DNA from: Adiantum capillus-veneris | Lineage: Eukaryota; Streptophyta; Polypodiopsida; Polypodiales; Pteridaceae | DNA length: 64,000 nucleotides | Assembly (NCBI GenBank): GCA_014529385.2 | Contig: CM043963.1 | Location: 3,415,001 to 3,479,000 of the forward strand | Direction: 5' to 3' | Shown here: piece by piece, positions 52,291 through 64,000 of the stretch | Layout of the letters: every line of letters begins with the position of its first letter | Numbering within the stretch: position 1 is the stretch's first letter | Notes under the pieces: generated by a model | Seen by the model: the letters and a program-made list of their open reading frames with translations, nothing else | The model's database searches: none | What the model was told of the DNA's origin: nothing | Translations under genes and position numbers: made by a program

Positions 52291-55148
52291 ACGGATTAGG
52301 CAAGGTATAAAAGACAAAACGTTTACTACCTGTTTGGCACCAACTTGGAGTATACTTGAGTAGCAAAGTACTTACAAATTGTTACTCACTATTCCAAAGC
52401 ACCTAAGCTCATGATTAGGTGTATAGCTTAATGAAAATCCATCTCAATAGAAATTCCATTTAGTGCAAGCACGAGCCACGATGCTAGGGATTTTTGATTT
52501 CATAGCTCATAAGACACTGCACGTAAAGAAAAAGAGGCATGCCTTCTTAAAATGTCTATCGATAATCTCCCTTTGTTGGAAAATTGCTTTAGTGTAGCCC
52601 CTTAGGTATATATGAAAAGAAAGTAATTCAATAGAAAGTGAGAATTTATTAAACGAGTAGATTAAACTGGGGGATTGTTGTATAAGAAGATGTTGTAAGA
52701 GGTGGGGTATAATGTGATGTTAAGATAAAGAAGGAAATAGAAGAAACACTAGTATGGTGCATTATATATGGCATGTGGGCCTATAGAGAGATCTGACTCA
52801 TAAAAGAAAAAGTGCTTTTGTTACATGTATATCAATAGAATACATTGAGAAATTATGTGCCCAAAGTTTCTTGAAAGCTAATAATCAAACTGATCAGCAA
52901 GCCATCTAAGTTGAGTATGTATACCTGTGACTTTCTCTTTGAATGCAATCAATAGACACATCTAGTAGCGTGGCACAATCTTGTACACGAGAGTTAGTAT
53001 GCTAGATAGATTCAAAACTATAAATTATAGGCTAGTATAGATATTAGATTGGGCAACAATCAATGGAGTTCATTCTAAAATCCCATACTAAATTGGTAGT
53101 ATATTATCACCACAATTTTTTGAATTGACATTGCAAAAATAAAAGAAAACTAAAAGGAGGAAAGGACTTATTGGGCTGCTTCTCTCCAAAGGCTTTTGTT
53201 CTTTATGTGGTGACCGCATAGTAAGAGGAAAAGGTGAATAGCTCTCTTGAGGTAATAGAGATTAATGCAAACATCAAAAGAGTAAATTCAAAGTATGGGT
53301 TCCACTTTGTGAAGTGTCCATCACGTGAATTCATCTACAATTGCCACAAAAAGAGGAAAAAAAGAAGAGGCCTTTGGAGGCCCATGGTTAGTACAAAGGT
53401 AATATGCTAACCACGTTTAATGTGATTAACAACTAGAAAAATATAGCAAAGGTCATTTACATACGATAAAAGGAACAAAAACTCCACAAATTTGTGAGTT
53501 CCATAAAATTTAAGCCCTACAAATGCATTTTATAACATCACTTATGAAGAATTCGTGCAAAAACCATGTAGTGTAGGTCACGAAAAGGTCACAAAATCAA
53601 GATTATAGTGGGAATATTTGAAGATATGACCAATTAGAAGTCTCTACTTGTCCAAGTTAAAACCATTAACGAATTGTATATATAATGCTGCATACTTGTT
53701 TTTAAAAAAATCACAATCATTTCTACATAGTCTGTGTGAGATAAATTTTAATTTATTTTTCATTCTTGGTATACATTAATATTGCCTAATTTTGAAAGTA
53801 AATTTAAGATCAAGGTGTGATATCTATACTCACTCATCACAAAGCTATATCTAATACAATAAAATTGTCACTGAGATTGTAAGCATGCCAGATCCCAATA
53901 AAGCTCAAATCCCAAGGGTCAAGTTGTAGATTTGCAACTTGCTGCGTCACGATTAAGAGTGGTTATTGAATGAAATAAAATTGGCCACACAGGTAACCCG
54001 TTTTGATTATAATGATATGAGAATAGGGGTGAGTACCATTCACTAGATGAAGTAACCTTTGAGGAAAGCTAGGCTTCATGGAATGTACAATACATATAGT
54101 AGCTTGCATGGTCTCCATCTCAAATAACAACATAAGTAGGTGCATCATCCGTGAAAAGAATAGTTGATATGGGATATGTTCACTTGGGGGTATGTACATG
54201 CCTACAAAGTAAGATATCAAGTTGTAGTCTACAAACCATGGTTTAAACATAGTCTCATGGCTCCTCCTTGAAGATAAATGTGATAGTTGCTAGTGTAGAG
54301 TGACAGATGCATCAGGACGATCAGTTAGAAAGTTTATGGTCGATTAAATTCAATAACTTTGATTTGAGTGAAAGTTTTTGAGGATGAAGCATTACAAAAG
54401 AGGAGTATGAAGACAAAAAGATAATGTAAGTTGGTCCCTTTTGAAATGTATTTGGGAAGGGAGACTTTCTTTGTGCGGCTATATAATGAGTCTGCAAGTG
54501 ATGCAAGTAAACCTTAAACGTGTTGGGAGTGGGCTCTTTGTCCAAGACTGCCTGCATAATTGAAGGTTAGGGGAGGCCATGGCATGCAAAAGTGTGGCAA
54601 AGAGGGGGTCCACTCTTGTTCCGTCCGTTCTAAATAACTTAGGGATCTTTATGCCTACCATCATCTTTTGCCTCATGATATGTTCCTGAACATAGAAAAG
54701 CTAGTAGAATTAACTCCTCGTTCTTCTCTAGTCTCTAATCTTCTAGGGAGATTCATGGTTAACAGTGTTAAGGGCTAGCACGTCAAACATGGAAACATTT
54801 CAAAAACCACATGGACGGCATGAGAAACGTGACATCCTACATCAATACCAATGTCCATAGCCTTCGGTTCAAGGGTCTCTAGGGGAAGTAGCTTAAGGCA
54901 TGAGGAGCAGTCAAAGGAATGCGTCAAAAGTGTTGGCCACTGTGGGTTGCTTACAAGTGAGAGTCAAGATGAGGGGATGACCATGGGTGTTGGAAGGGAG
55001 AGAGAGAAGAAGGAAGACATCATCAGGATCATGGAGACTAGGTAGTATGTACCCACGATTAGTAAAAATAAATTATTAATGGGAATCTAGCATTGATGCT
55101 TTTCTTATTAATGAAAACAAAACAGAATGAAAAGAACGGTTGGGGGGG
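52291..55148. other. AT-rich intergenic stretch, nothing recognised
   Basis: About 2.9 kb without a credible ORF, RNA gene or clear repeat. Small minus-strand ORFs at 53963-54676 lack any domain. Confidence 0.4.
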
Positions 55149-55444
55149 TGGGGTAAGCCTTAGCTTACACTCACAATGAGAACAAACCCTTGAGCCAATC
55201 ATGCACCATTTAAGTGCATAGTCACATTTTTTCTATGGAACCTATAAGCCTCACCCATGCTACTCATTCCCTAAACACATGCTTCTCACTTGATAGTCAC
55301 ATGCTACTTGTGGTAGCTCACATAACCCTTGCCATTTCCACTTGTGGTGCATATCTCTCTAGTCATTGATTGCATTTCTCTACATTGAGCCTATAAATGT
55401 TCACTATCAAAAGCTTGTACATCTCTCTCATTGTCCAATCAGCC
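55149..55444 (+). repeat. LTR-like direct repeat, left copy
   Basis: It is about 90 percent similar by eye to 58369-58660, from GGGGTAAGCCTTAGC to TCTCTCTCATTGTCCAATCA. It contains CCTATAAATG, a TATA-like box. The similarity stops abruptly after CCAATCA, so one copy may be truncated. Confidence 0.6.
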
Positions 55445-56213
55445 ATGTAGCAATTGTGCCATCACTAATCTGTACGGAACTGCTTTTTTGCCTTGCTTTA
55501 CTCTCGACCCCCTGCTCGTGTCATCTAGCCTTGCCCATGGATGCAGATCCTTGCCCTTGCCCATTCAATAGCCTCAAGCTGCTCATGTCATCACTACTTG
55601 CTCTTGCCAATTTCCTACCCTGTCAATTGGCTGATCTTCACTAGTTGCTTGTCATCAATTGCTCTGCTCCGCCTACACTACCCACATCATGATGCTCATT
55701 AGGATTTGACTCTCTCTGAAAAGCATTGTAGCTGCTCGCACCTTGGCATGCCTTAAAAGCATCTCCTATCCACGCTTCAAAGAATCACAGAACCCAAGAC
55801 GCTATCCCGAGGCTCACACACATGTGCTCATCCTCGTCAGAGCCATCATCTGTCAAAATTCAACTCCATAGAAATTTGAAAATATTTTGTATTTTATTTG
55901 TTTTTTTTTTTGTAAGCGGTCATTTTCATTGCACATTCTTGGGTGCTCTTATTCTCACTCCATTGTAGCATCCAAAGCTCGAGCTCCCATAGATCTCTTT
56001 CATTGGAGCTATCCCATCTCACTAAGGCAATGTAGAGGGAAGATTTTAAAGCACAAGGCATTCAAGATTTAAGCAAGAGCATCCTTTCACATAGCAAGCA
56101 AAGGAAGGGCATCTTGAGGGGCATTCAAGCACATCGAGCATCCAAGTTACTCAAAGTGTCATAATAATCAATATCTAATTCTCCTAAATGATTTTCTCAT
56201 ATTAAACTGATCA
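55445..56213. other. Interior of the direct-repeat pair, left part
   Basis: Pyrimidine-rich, without retroelement protein motifs. Confidence 0.3.
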
Positions 56214-56218
56214 TTTAA

Positions 56219-57748
56219 TGTGGGGAAGGCCAGGGGAGAAAAAGCTAGAATATTGGTTAAGCTAGCAGACCGGCCACAGTAGAGATCCAAAGGAGGGAAA
56301 ATAGGGATCCAAAGGGGGGGCCATCTGCAAAAGAGCCATGTGCAACAATGGGCTAAAAAGACCCTAAGGTTTAGCCCATTAAGACTTCCAAAATGCTAAG
56401 GTTCCAAAATTCAAAGGTTGTGTCCAAAGGTCAACCCTAGGGAAAATTGGATGCTTTGTATGTGCCCTAAAAGTCTTAGCACATCCCTACATGGGAGGGG
56501 GCGAGCCCTAAAGGTAGGGGATGAGAGAGAAAGCCACACACACACACAGGCTCCCTTTACACAAAGGGAATGAGGGACACATGTCAGCTCCCTAGGTCAG
56601 ATGCCCACAAGGTGTGCCCAATTTCTATTGGATGACCCTTGAAGTGGAACAATGAGAATTAAGCTAGAGTAAATCTAGTTTAATTAATTTCAAAACATTT
56701 AATAAAAGAAACCAATGAGAATTAAGTCTCCTAGAAGACTATTGGGCAGTCTCCCAAGGGGTCCAATGAGCATTCAGGAGCCCCATGGCTTGCCTGATTC
56801 CTATTGGCCAGGAGGCAAAGGGGTCCAATGAGAGTTTAGTTTAATTATTTAATTACCTAAAGCTCTCACAAAAGGGGAAAGGGGGACACATGTCAGAAGG
56901 CTATCACTTATGCTGCTTAATTGTAATTGGCTTGACTTGGGGAGGGCCAATGAGGCTTCAGCAAGAGCAATTAGCAAGAGGGCTCGCCCAAGAGAGAGAG
57001 GGGGCTGATTTTTGTAGGGCATTATCACACACACACTCACACAAGCTCATGTGTGAAGAAAGAGAAGACTATCTCTTCCAAAGCTTTAATAGAGAACTCA
57101 TCACCTACTCCAAGCTTGTGAGATAGAAGCCTACATCAACACTCTCTTGGCATGTGGATGCAAATCCAACCAAGAGCCAAGCTTCAATGCATGCTCATCT
57201 CCTCTACCAAGCTAAGCTATGCTACATATGAGTGATTATGTGAGGAGATGTACATCTTTCTCGTAAGATACTCCTTCTTCCTCTCAATCTACTCTCATAC
57301 CCTGCTAGCTCTCACCATCTTTGAAGGTGTGTGAGGTCTTGGGTCTGAGAACGGGGATAATTCAAGTTGTGTTTGTTAAGTGTTTTGCTTAGTGCATGAA
57401 GTTTCCATCTTCATTGCACTAGCTAGTCTTGAAGGAACACAAAGAATTGTATTGTACAATGTCTCTCTTGATGGGAGAAACCATAATACAAAGCCTTTTG
57501 GAGGGGGGACCGGCTCCATGAAAATCCGGTCCTCAACTGTTGTCAATAGCTTAATTTCTCTCTCTTTTGAAAGTATTGTCGATGCTATCTAACTAGGTGT
57601 TATGCTTTTTGTTGCTCTCTCCACCCAAGCACTCTTGTAATTCTCATTAGGAATCTATTCTAATGAAATGCCCACTATGTTCATGCTAATTTCCGCTACA
57701 CATAAGTTATTAGGCCATTAAATGTTACACAAAGCATTCAAGTGTTCA
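56219..57748. mobile_element. Candidate solo LTR or non-autonomous insertion (about 1.5 kb)
   Basis: Begins TGTGGGGAAGG and can be ended at GTTCA, with TTTAA on both sides (56214-56218 and 57749-57753). The terminal part shares GCATTCAAG words with its right flank, so the right end is uncertain; an alternative end is CGCTACA near 57700. No ORF of note. Confidence 0.35.
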
Positions 57749-57753
57749 TTTAA

Positions 57754-57853
57754 GCATTCAAGGTAGCAGAGCGAGTGTATCTTTCAAGCATTCAAGGTAG
57801 TAGAGCAAGTGTATCTTTCAAGCATTCAAGCATCAAAGCATTCAAGCTTGTGT
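57754..57853. repeat. 34-bp minisatellite, GCATTCAAGG type
   Basis: Two full 34-base units (GCATTCAAGGTAGCAGAG onward) starting at 57754 and 57788, then shorter GCATTCAAGC units. Confidence 0.75.
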
Positions 57854-58366
57854 AATACTAGTAATATATGCAAAACTTGAGTCATCAAAGCTCCTACAGA
57901 AAAGTGTGACCATTTATGCTATGCATGCCATACCTAATGTCGAGATTGTAAGGGATTGTAGACACTACCAATATCCATTGGTAAGATCACCTTATAACCA
58001 AAGCACCATTATCATCACACATATACCCAAAATGTGTTTCCATGATGTATATGCACCTAAGAAGGATCAAACCATGTGCACCCACATTTGTAACATATCA
58101 GAATCCTCCAGATTCTCAAAGCAAGGCAACTAATGCATTAGAGATGAGGCCCTAACGAGGTTCCCAAAAGCAAATGATGACGTGCAATGTAAGTGTTTAG
58201 ACACTACCCCAAACCATATAGTTTGGAGGTAAGACCTGCACTATTTCTTTGCATTAATTCTATCTTTATGAGCTGCATGCAGTTACCCCCGATGTAACCC
58301 ATGTTAGACTCCCTGATCAGAATCCATGCTCTATCATGTAAGCTTCAGCTTATGGGGACATTTGTT
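57854..58366. other. Non-coding stretch before the right LTR-like repeat
   Basis: No gene. It ends with CTTATGGGGACATT, a possible polypurine tract directly before TGTTGGGGTAAG. Confidence 0.35.
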
Positions 58367-58660
58367 GGGGTAAGCCTTAGCTTACACTCATAGTGAGAAC
58401 AAACCCTTATGCCAAGCATGCACCATTTAAGTGCATAGTCACATTTTTTTATATGGAACCTATAAGCCTCACACATGCTACTCATTCTCTAAACACATGC
58501 TAATGGATAGCCACATGCTACTTGTGTAGCTCACATGACCCTTGCCATTTCCATTTGTGGTGCATATCCATCCAATCATTGATTGCACTTCTTCACATTG
58601 AGCCTATAAATGTCCACTATCCAAAGCTTGTAAATCTCTCTCATTTTCCAATCAATCAAG
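58367..58660 (+). repeat. LTR-like direct repeat, right copy
   Basis: Starts TGTTGGGGTAAGCC after a purine-rich stretch, the usual opening of a plant LTR. It aligns with 55149-55444. With the left copy it brackets about 2.9 kb lacking pol. Confidence 0.55.
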
Positions 58661-60170
<1,510 letters not shown>

Positions 60171-60360
60171 AGCAGCAATGGACAAGATAGAATAAGAGAG
60201 GAGACATTAGGAAAAATATGAACCTTCTAGGGGCCCTCTGGGATTAAGGTTAATTAGAGGCCAGACAATAAGAAGAGGGTGTAGGGGGACAAGGTAGCCT
60301 TACACCTCTTAATGGTTCTTACCTAGTGAGAAGGTAAGGAAGGTGGCTGCCTAGGGGAAA

Positions 60361-60400
<40 letters not shown>
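60361..60400. repeat. Poly-G tract (40 G)
   Basis: Forty consecutive G, preceded by GGGGAAA and followed by TTGGGAGGGG. It can form G-quadruplexes; the exact length may be a sequencing or assembly estimate. Confidence 0.9.
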
Positions 60401-60402
<2 letters not shown>

Positions 60403-62488
60403 GGGAGGGGACCACTTTGACCTCTTTTCCCTCACTTTTTGGCTCGGATTTAGAAATACACTAAAAAATTAAAATTAAAAAAAAAATTAAATTTCAAAAT
60501 TTCCCTCCTTAATAGGCTCCCAAACGTATTTCATGGTCAAAAAGGCATTTTGGACCTCCAAAAGTAAAAGATGTGTATTAAAAAAAATGTAATTTTTTTT
60601 TCTTTTTTTCAAAATATCATTTTCCACCCTCCAGTCTTTCCAAACCTATTCTATAGCTAAAAAACAAATTTCTCTCTCTACAAACCCTTTTCCAAGCTCT
60701 CCATTACTACAACAACCACATGCATCCCCTATAGTTTAACATTATCTCTTTGCTAGCTTTCTCCCACCTCCATTGTAGTACTAAGCAAGCTTCTCCCCCA
60801 TATCTTCCCCTTGCCCACCACATATTTTCACACCAAGCTAGCTTCTCTCCCTTCTCTCACCTCCATTACAATATGAAACAAGATTCTCCTCCTTCTACTT
60901 TCATTCACTCAAACCACATGGAAATCTCTACTCCCAAAGGTGGCAAAAGTATGAGCTTACATGAGTTGCATACCACAGCAACAAGAGGTGTGAATGGTGA
61001 GTGGGCATTGCAAAGGTTCACCTCCAACATAAAGATATAATGGTAGTAAAATATCCCTTGTAGCTTACATTCAGAGCTTAACATCATCTCCATCTTTAAG
61101 TTTATCATGCTGGAGACAATTAACCTCTTTATGGCTTTCAATGTCTAGGGCTTCACACGTCGTAACATTGGGGTGCGCTTTTGTTGATGGATTTGGTGCA
61201 CCATCTAGGGTTGTATAGCATGTGATGAAGTCTAACAATGCAAGTAAGTTATGCTATGTATGGAGAGTTATCAAAGATTCTCCTTCTAATTTCTTCTTTG
61301 TATAGTTGTCACTAGATTATTAGAATGATATCATTTTGTCCTTTATAACTTTGTGCTCACAAAATCTGGTGTTTACTTACAGAGTCAACTTGTTTTGAGA
61401 GGACATGAGCAAGAAACCATGTGCAGAAATGGAAAGCACTCTATTCTTGGTACGTAAGGAACCTTTCACTACCATGTTAAAAGATTTTGATAAGGATGGT
61501 AGGATTTGTGTAGAATCTTGAACCAATAGGTACTCTCTAGGAGCTCTTAGAAAAGCCCTCCATAAAGTACTACTATCTTACCTAGTATCATAGATACACA
61601 AATACCCATGTGTATATGAATCTCTAGATGAGGAAGAAAAATACTTGTGAGAGAAGCCTGACAACAACAACAATGTCTCCCTTTGTAATTTTTTGCATGA
61701 GGTTGGATTCCTCTATAAATGCTTTGGTATTTATACTCATTTGGTGTAATATATAAATAAATAAATAAATAAATATATAATATATAAAGTACTTTACATG
61801 GTGTCGTATTCAGTGAGAGTATTTAATTTAGATTACTGGAGTTCCATACAGATTTGAGAAATATTGTTGACCTTTATGGATATTTGGATTTGCCTCTAAC
61901 ATGTTTCAAGTGTCAAGTCTTAATCGCTCCACCATGAAGAAATTCAAGCAATATTTTGATTTCAGTTTAATCATTAATGGTTATTCTTATTGAAGTGGAT
62001 CATATATATTGTAAAGCCTTTTAGTTTCCACCTTTTTTGAGTAGAGTTGACAAGTTTTTGGTATCAAATCTTCTTAAATATCCCTATTCATTGGCTATTG
62101 GTAGCTATTTGTTTGGTATTGCTAAAGATGATACCAATAGCTATTATCCTTGTGAACTTAACTGTTAAATTGTGGATTTGACTTCTACTATGTAGCTCAT
62201 TTGGATAGAGAAAGTGTAAGCATAAATAGATGCATATATTGTTAACATAGAAGATATGTACCACTCAAGCCTATGTAAACTGCTAATCAAGAAATCTTTG
62301 GTTGGATGCTATAACAATAGGGTGACGTCACATTTGGTTTCAAATACCAAAGAAATGGCTTTACCAAAATAGTATCAAGAACAGGGGGTGGACACAAGGA
62401 AGTAAAAACTGGCTCCTTGTTTGTCGAGTTTCTAGTGTTGAATGTTTAGTGCAGAGGATTTGTGAGGCCTTTGAACACATAGCAAAAT
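60401..62488. other. AT-rich intergenic stretch with an (AAAT)n run
   Basis: No gene is supported. An ATAAATAAATAAATAA run lies at about 61752-61775, next to ATATAT words. Confidence 0.45.
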
Positions 62489-62511
62489 GGGGGGGGGGGG
62501 GGGGGGGGGGG
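62489..62511. repeat. Poly-G tract (23 G)
   Basis: Twenty-three consecutive G, about 90 bases left of the foldback hairpin. Confidence 0.9.
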
Positions 62512-62597
62512 TCTTGCTATGATTACATCAAACACCACATCTCTATCTCATTGCCATGCATGAAAAAAAGGGCTTACTTGCCATTTAAAGGCCCTAG

Positions 62598-62700
62598 GGC
62601 CCCTCAATAAGAGGAGCCACAAGGGTGCACAAAATGCCCAAACAGGGGGTCCCTATTTGGGCATTTTGTGCGGCCTTGTCGCCCCTCTTGTTGAGGGGCC
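62598..62700. repeat. Foldback inverted repeat (45-nt arms, 13-nt loop)
   Basis: Left arm 62598-62642 and right arm 62656-62700 pair at about 40 of 45 positions, with two of the five mismatches allowing G-U pairing in RNA. The stem begins GGCCCCTCAA. The right arm ends exactly where the copia LTR starts at 62701. Confidence 0.85.
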
Positions 62701-62927
62701 TGTTGGAATTAGGGTTGCAGAGAAACACACACAGCTTGGAGAAGACGAAGGAAGCTCAAGGCACACAATAGAGAGTGTATTCCTTAGTGTGCAATGGAAA
62801 GATAGATAGCCCTAGAGTGATGGGCGTATATACAATGCACGGGGGAAAAAACCTCCTAAAGAGGGAAAAAATGCCCCGGCGGTCCTAGTGTGTTCACACA
62901 CATCACTACCACATGTATATGGTAACA
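62701..62927 (-). repeat. Copia 3' LTR (227 bp)
   Basis: On the plus strand TGTTGGAATTAG to GGTAACA; same family as 39754-39981. A minus-strand purine tract (CCAGGGGGGATT, 62928-62939) lies next to it, as expected for the 3' LTR of a minus-strand element. Confidence 0.88.
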
Positions 62928-63002
62928 AATCCCCCCTGGAGTGATGCGGTGAACGAGAGCTGGCACATGAGTAAAGGGAAGTGCCATGCCCTGAGGACAG
63001 GA

Positions 63003-64000
63003 TCAGTCCACAAAGGGGAGTAAGCCCAAAGCTTTGCGGAAAGCTTCAAGCTTCTCACGAGACAATGCCTTTGTGAAAAGATCTGCAAGGTTGTCCTGTG
63101 TTGGCACATAAGCCAAGCTGATCTCTCCTGCTGAGAGCCTCTCCCTGACATAGTGGTAATGCACCTCAATGTGCTTTGTGCGAGCATGAAAAACTGGGTT
63201 CCTCGCAACTGCCAATGCGCTCTGACTGTCAGTGTAGATAGTGTTGGCAGTATCCTGTCCAACACCCAAGTCAGCCATAAGGCGTCTGAGCCATACACAC
63301 TCAACCGTAGCTGTGAAGACTGCCCTGTACTCAGCCTCACAACTCGAAGTGGCCACAGTAGGTTGCTTCTTGCTCAACCATGATATACATGAACTGCCAA
63401 GCATGAAACAAAAACCACTTGTGGACACTCGCGTGTCAAAACAACCAGCCCAATCTGAGTCCGAAAAAGCATGTAAGTCTGGCGGTAATGATCCCCCCTT
63501 GGGATAAAACAAGCCAAGATGTAAAGTGCCACTAAGGTAGCGGAAAATCCTCTTGACAGCCTGCCAATGCTTAGACCCTGGGCTATGCATAAATCTGCTG
63601 ACCTGCGAGACTGCAAACTGAATATCTGGCCTCGTGTTGCATACATAAATGAGGCAGCCAACAGCAGTTTGGTAAAGAGTGACATCAGCAGGATCGCCAG
63701 CATCATGTAGACTCAACTTCAAACCTGTTTCCATGGGAGTGGCAATAGGTTTGCAATCCTCAAGTCCAAACTTACATAGCAATGTCTCTATGTAACTTTT
63801 CTGACACAAGGCAATACCACCATCACACTGCTTAAACTGTATACCCAAGTAATGATGCAACAGCCCCAAATCTTTCATCTTGAAAGTAGCATTCAAATCA
63901 GCCTTAAATTCAGCAATATGTCTCTCATTTGGTCCAGTGATCAACAAATCATCAACATAAAGAACCACAATGAGAAATACATCATCCTCACGCTTTACAT
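63003..64000 (-). CDS. pol: Copia reverse transcriptase C-terminus and RNase H (runs off window)
   Basis: The frame is open from the right window edge to a stop at 63003. The RT catalytic YVDD lies in VLYVDDLLITGP, followed by MKDLGLLHHYLGIQF, ATPMETGLKL, the GCLIYVCNTRPDIQFAV block and KHWQAVKRIFRYLSGTLHLGL. RNase H follows with FSDSDWAGCFDTRVSTSG, SWLSKKQPTVATSSCEAEYRAV, YTDSQSALAVARNPVFHARTK and DNLADLFTKAL. This is the usual end of a copia polyprotein; the PPT and 3' LTR come directly after. No break is seen, unlike the copia relic at 37-39 kb. The upstream domains are outside the window. Confidence 0.93.
   Translation of the reverse strand, partial: VKREDDVFLIVVLYVDDLLITGPNERHIAEFKADLNATFKMKDLGLLHHYLGIQFKQCDGGIALCQKSYIETLLCKFGLEDCKPIATPMETGLKLSLHDAGDPADVTLYQTAVGCLIYVCNTRPDIQFAVSQVSRFMHSPGSKHWQAVKRIFRYLSGTLHLGLFYPKGGSLPPDLHAFSDSDWAGCFDTRVSTSGFCFMLGSSCISWLSKKQPTVATSSCEAEYRAVFTATVECVWLRRLMADLGVGQDTANTIYTDSQSALAVARNPVFHARTKHIEVHYHYVRERLSAGEISLAYVPTQDNLADLFTKALSREKLEAFRKALGLLPFVD

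Noticed and set aside
55366-55644. 92-aa Cys/Leu/Pro-rich ORF
   Set aside because: It starts inside the LTR-like repeat, has no domain and is not kept in the right copy.

Overview
The window looks like part of a large, transposon-rich land-plant nuclear genome. One ordinary host gene is visible: a spliced, probably plastid-targeted Nfu-type iron-sulfur scaffold gene on the minus strand (30981-32350). Nearly everything else is LTR retrotransposon sequence, mostly broken, plus a MITE, solo-LTR candidates, microsatellites and poly-G tracts. I cannot name the species. A fern or another large-genome plant would fit, but that is inference. No tRNA, rRNA or CRISPR locus is supported.

Region 1 (1 to about 28250) is a nest around one old Ty3/gypsy chromovirus ('element 0', plus strand). 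Its surviving pieces are 3878-4397 (protease), 15021-15238 (protease-RT linker), 23936-26480 (RT, RNase H, integrase, chromodomain remnant) and a 3' LTR starting at 27086. Four insertions interrupt it. N1 (1-3877, cut by the window edge) and N2 (4398-15020, TSD TTGTA) are two copies of one pol-less LTR family with an unfamiliar coiled-coil, His/Asp-rich protein. Element 3 (6669-13080, TSD GGAAG) is a chromovirus inserted inside N2; it has an extra proline-rich ORF before gag and lacks most of its integrase. Element 2 (15239-23935, minus strand, TSD CCTTA) has almost identical 1476-bp LTRs and a gag-pol frame interrupted only by one TAG inside the zinc knuckle. TSDs and LTR boundaries read cleanly, so the insertion order can be deduced.

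Region 2 (about 28250-40780) holds a 109-bp tandem duplication, a candidate solo LTR, a PIF/Harbinger-type MITE with a TTA duplication, the Nfu gene, a duplicated non-coding stretch, an unassigned retroelement relic and a minus-strand Ty1/copia relic (gag, protease, integrase) with its 228-bp 5' LTR.

Region 3 (40781-51898, TSD CAAAT) is a complete but decayed Tat-like Ty3/gypsy element. After pol it carries about 3.3 kb of ORFs in antisense orientation, as described for Tat/Retand/Ogre relatives.

Region 4 (51899-64000) is gene-poor: degenerate short repeats, an LTR-like direct-repeat pair around a non-coding interior, a candidate solo LTR, long GT/GA and G tracts, a 103-bp foldback hairpin, and at the right edge the 3' LTR plus RT-RNase H of a second copia element of the same family as the 37-40 kb relic.

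The strongest leads are the GIY-YIG-like/Nfu fusion gene, the pol-less N family, the antisense ORF block of the Tat-like element, the TAG inside the zinc knuckle of an otherwise open young element, and the foldback hairpin next to a copia LTR.
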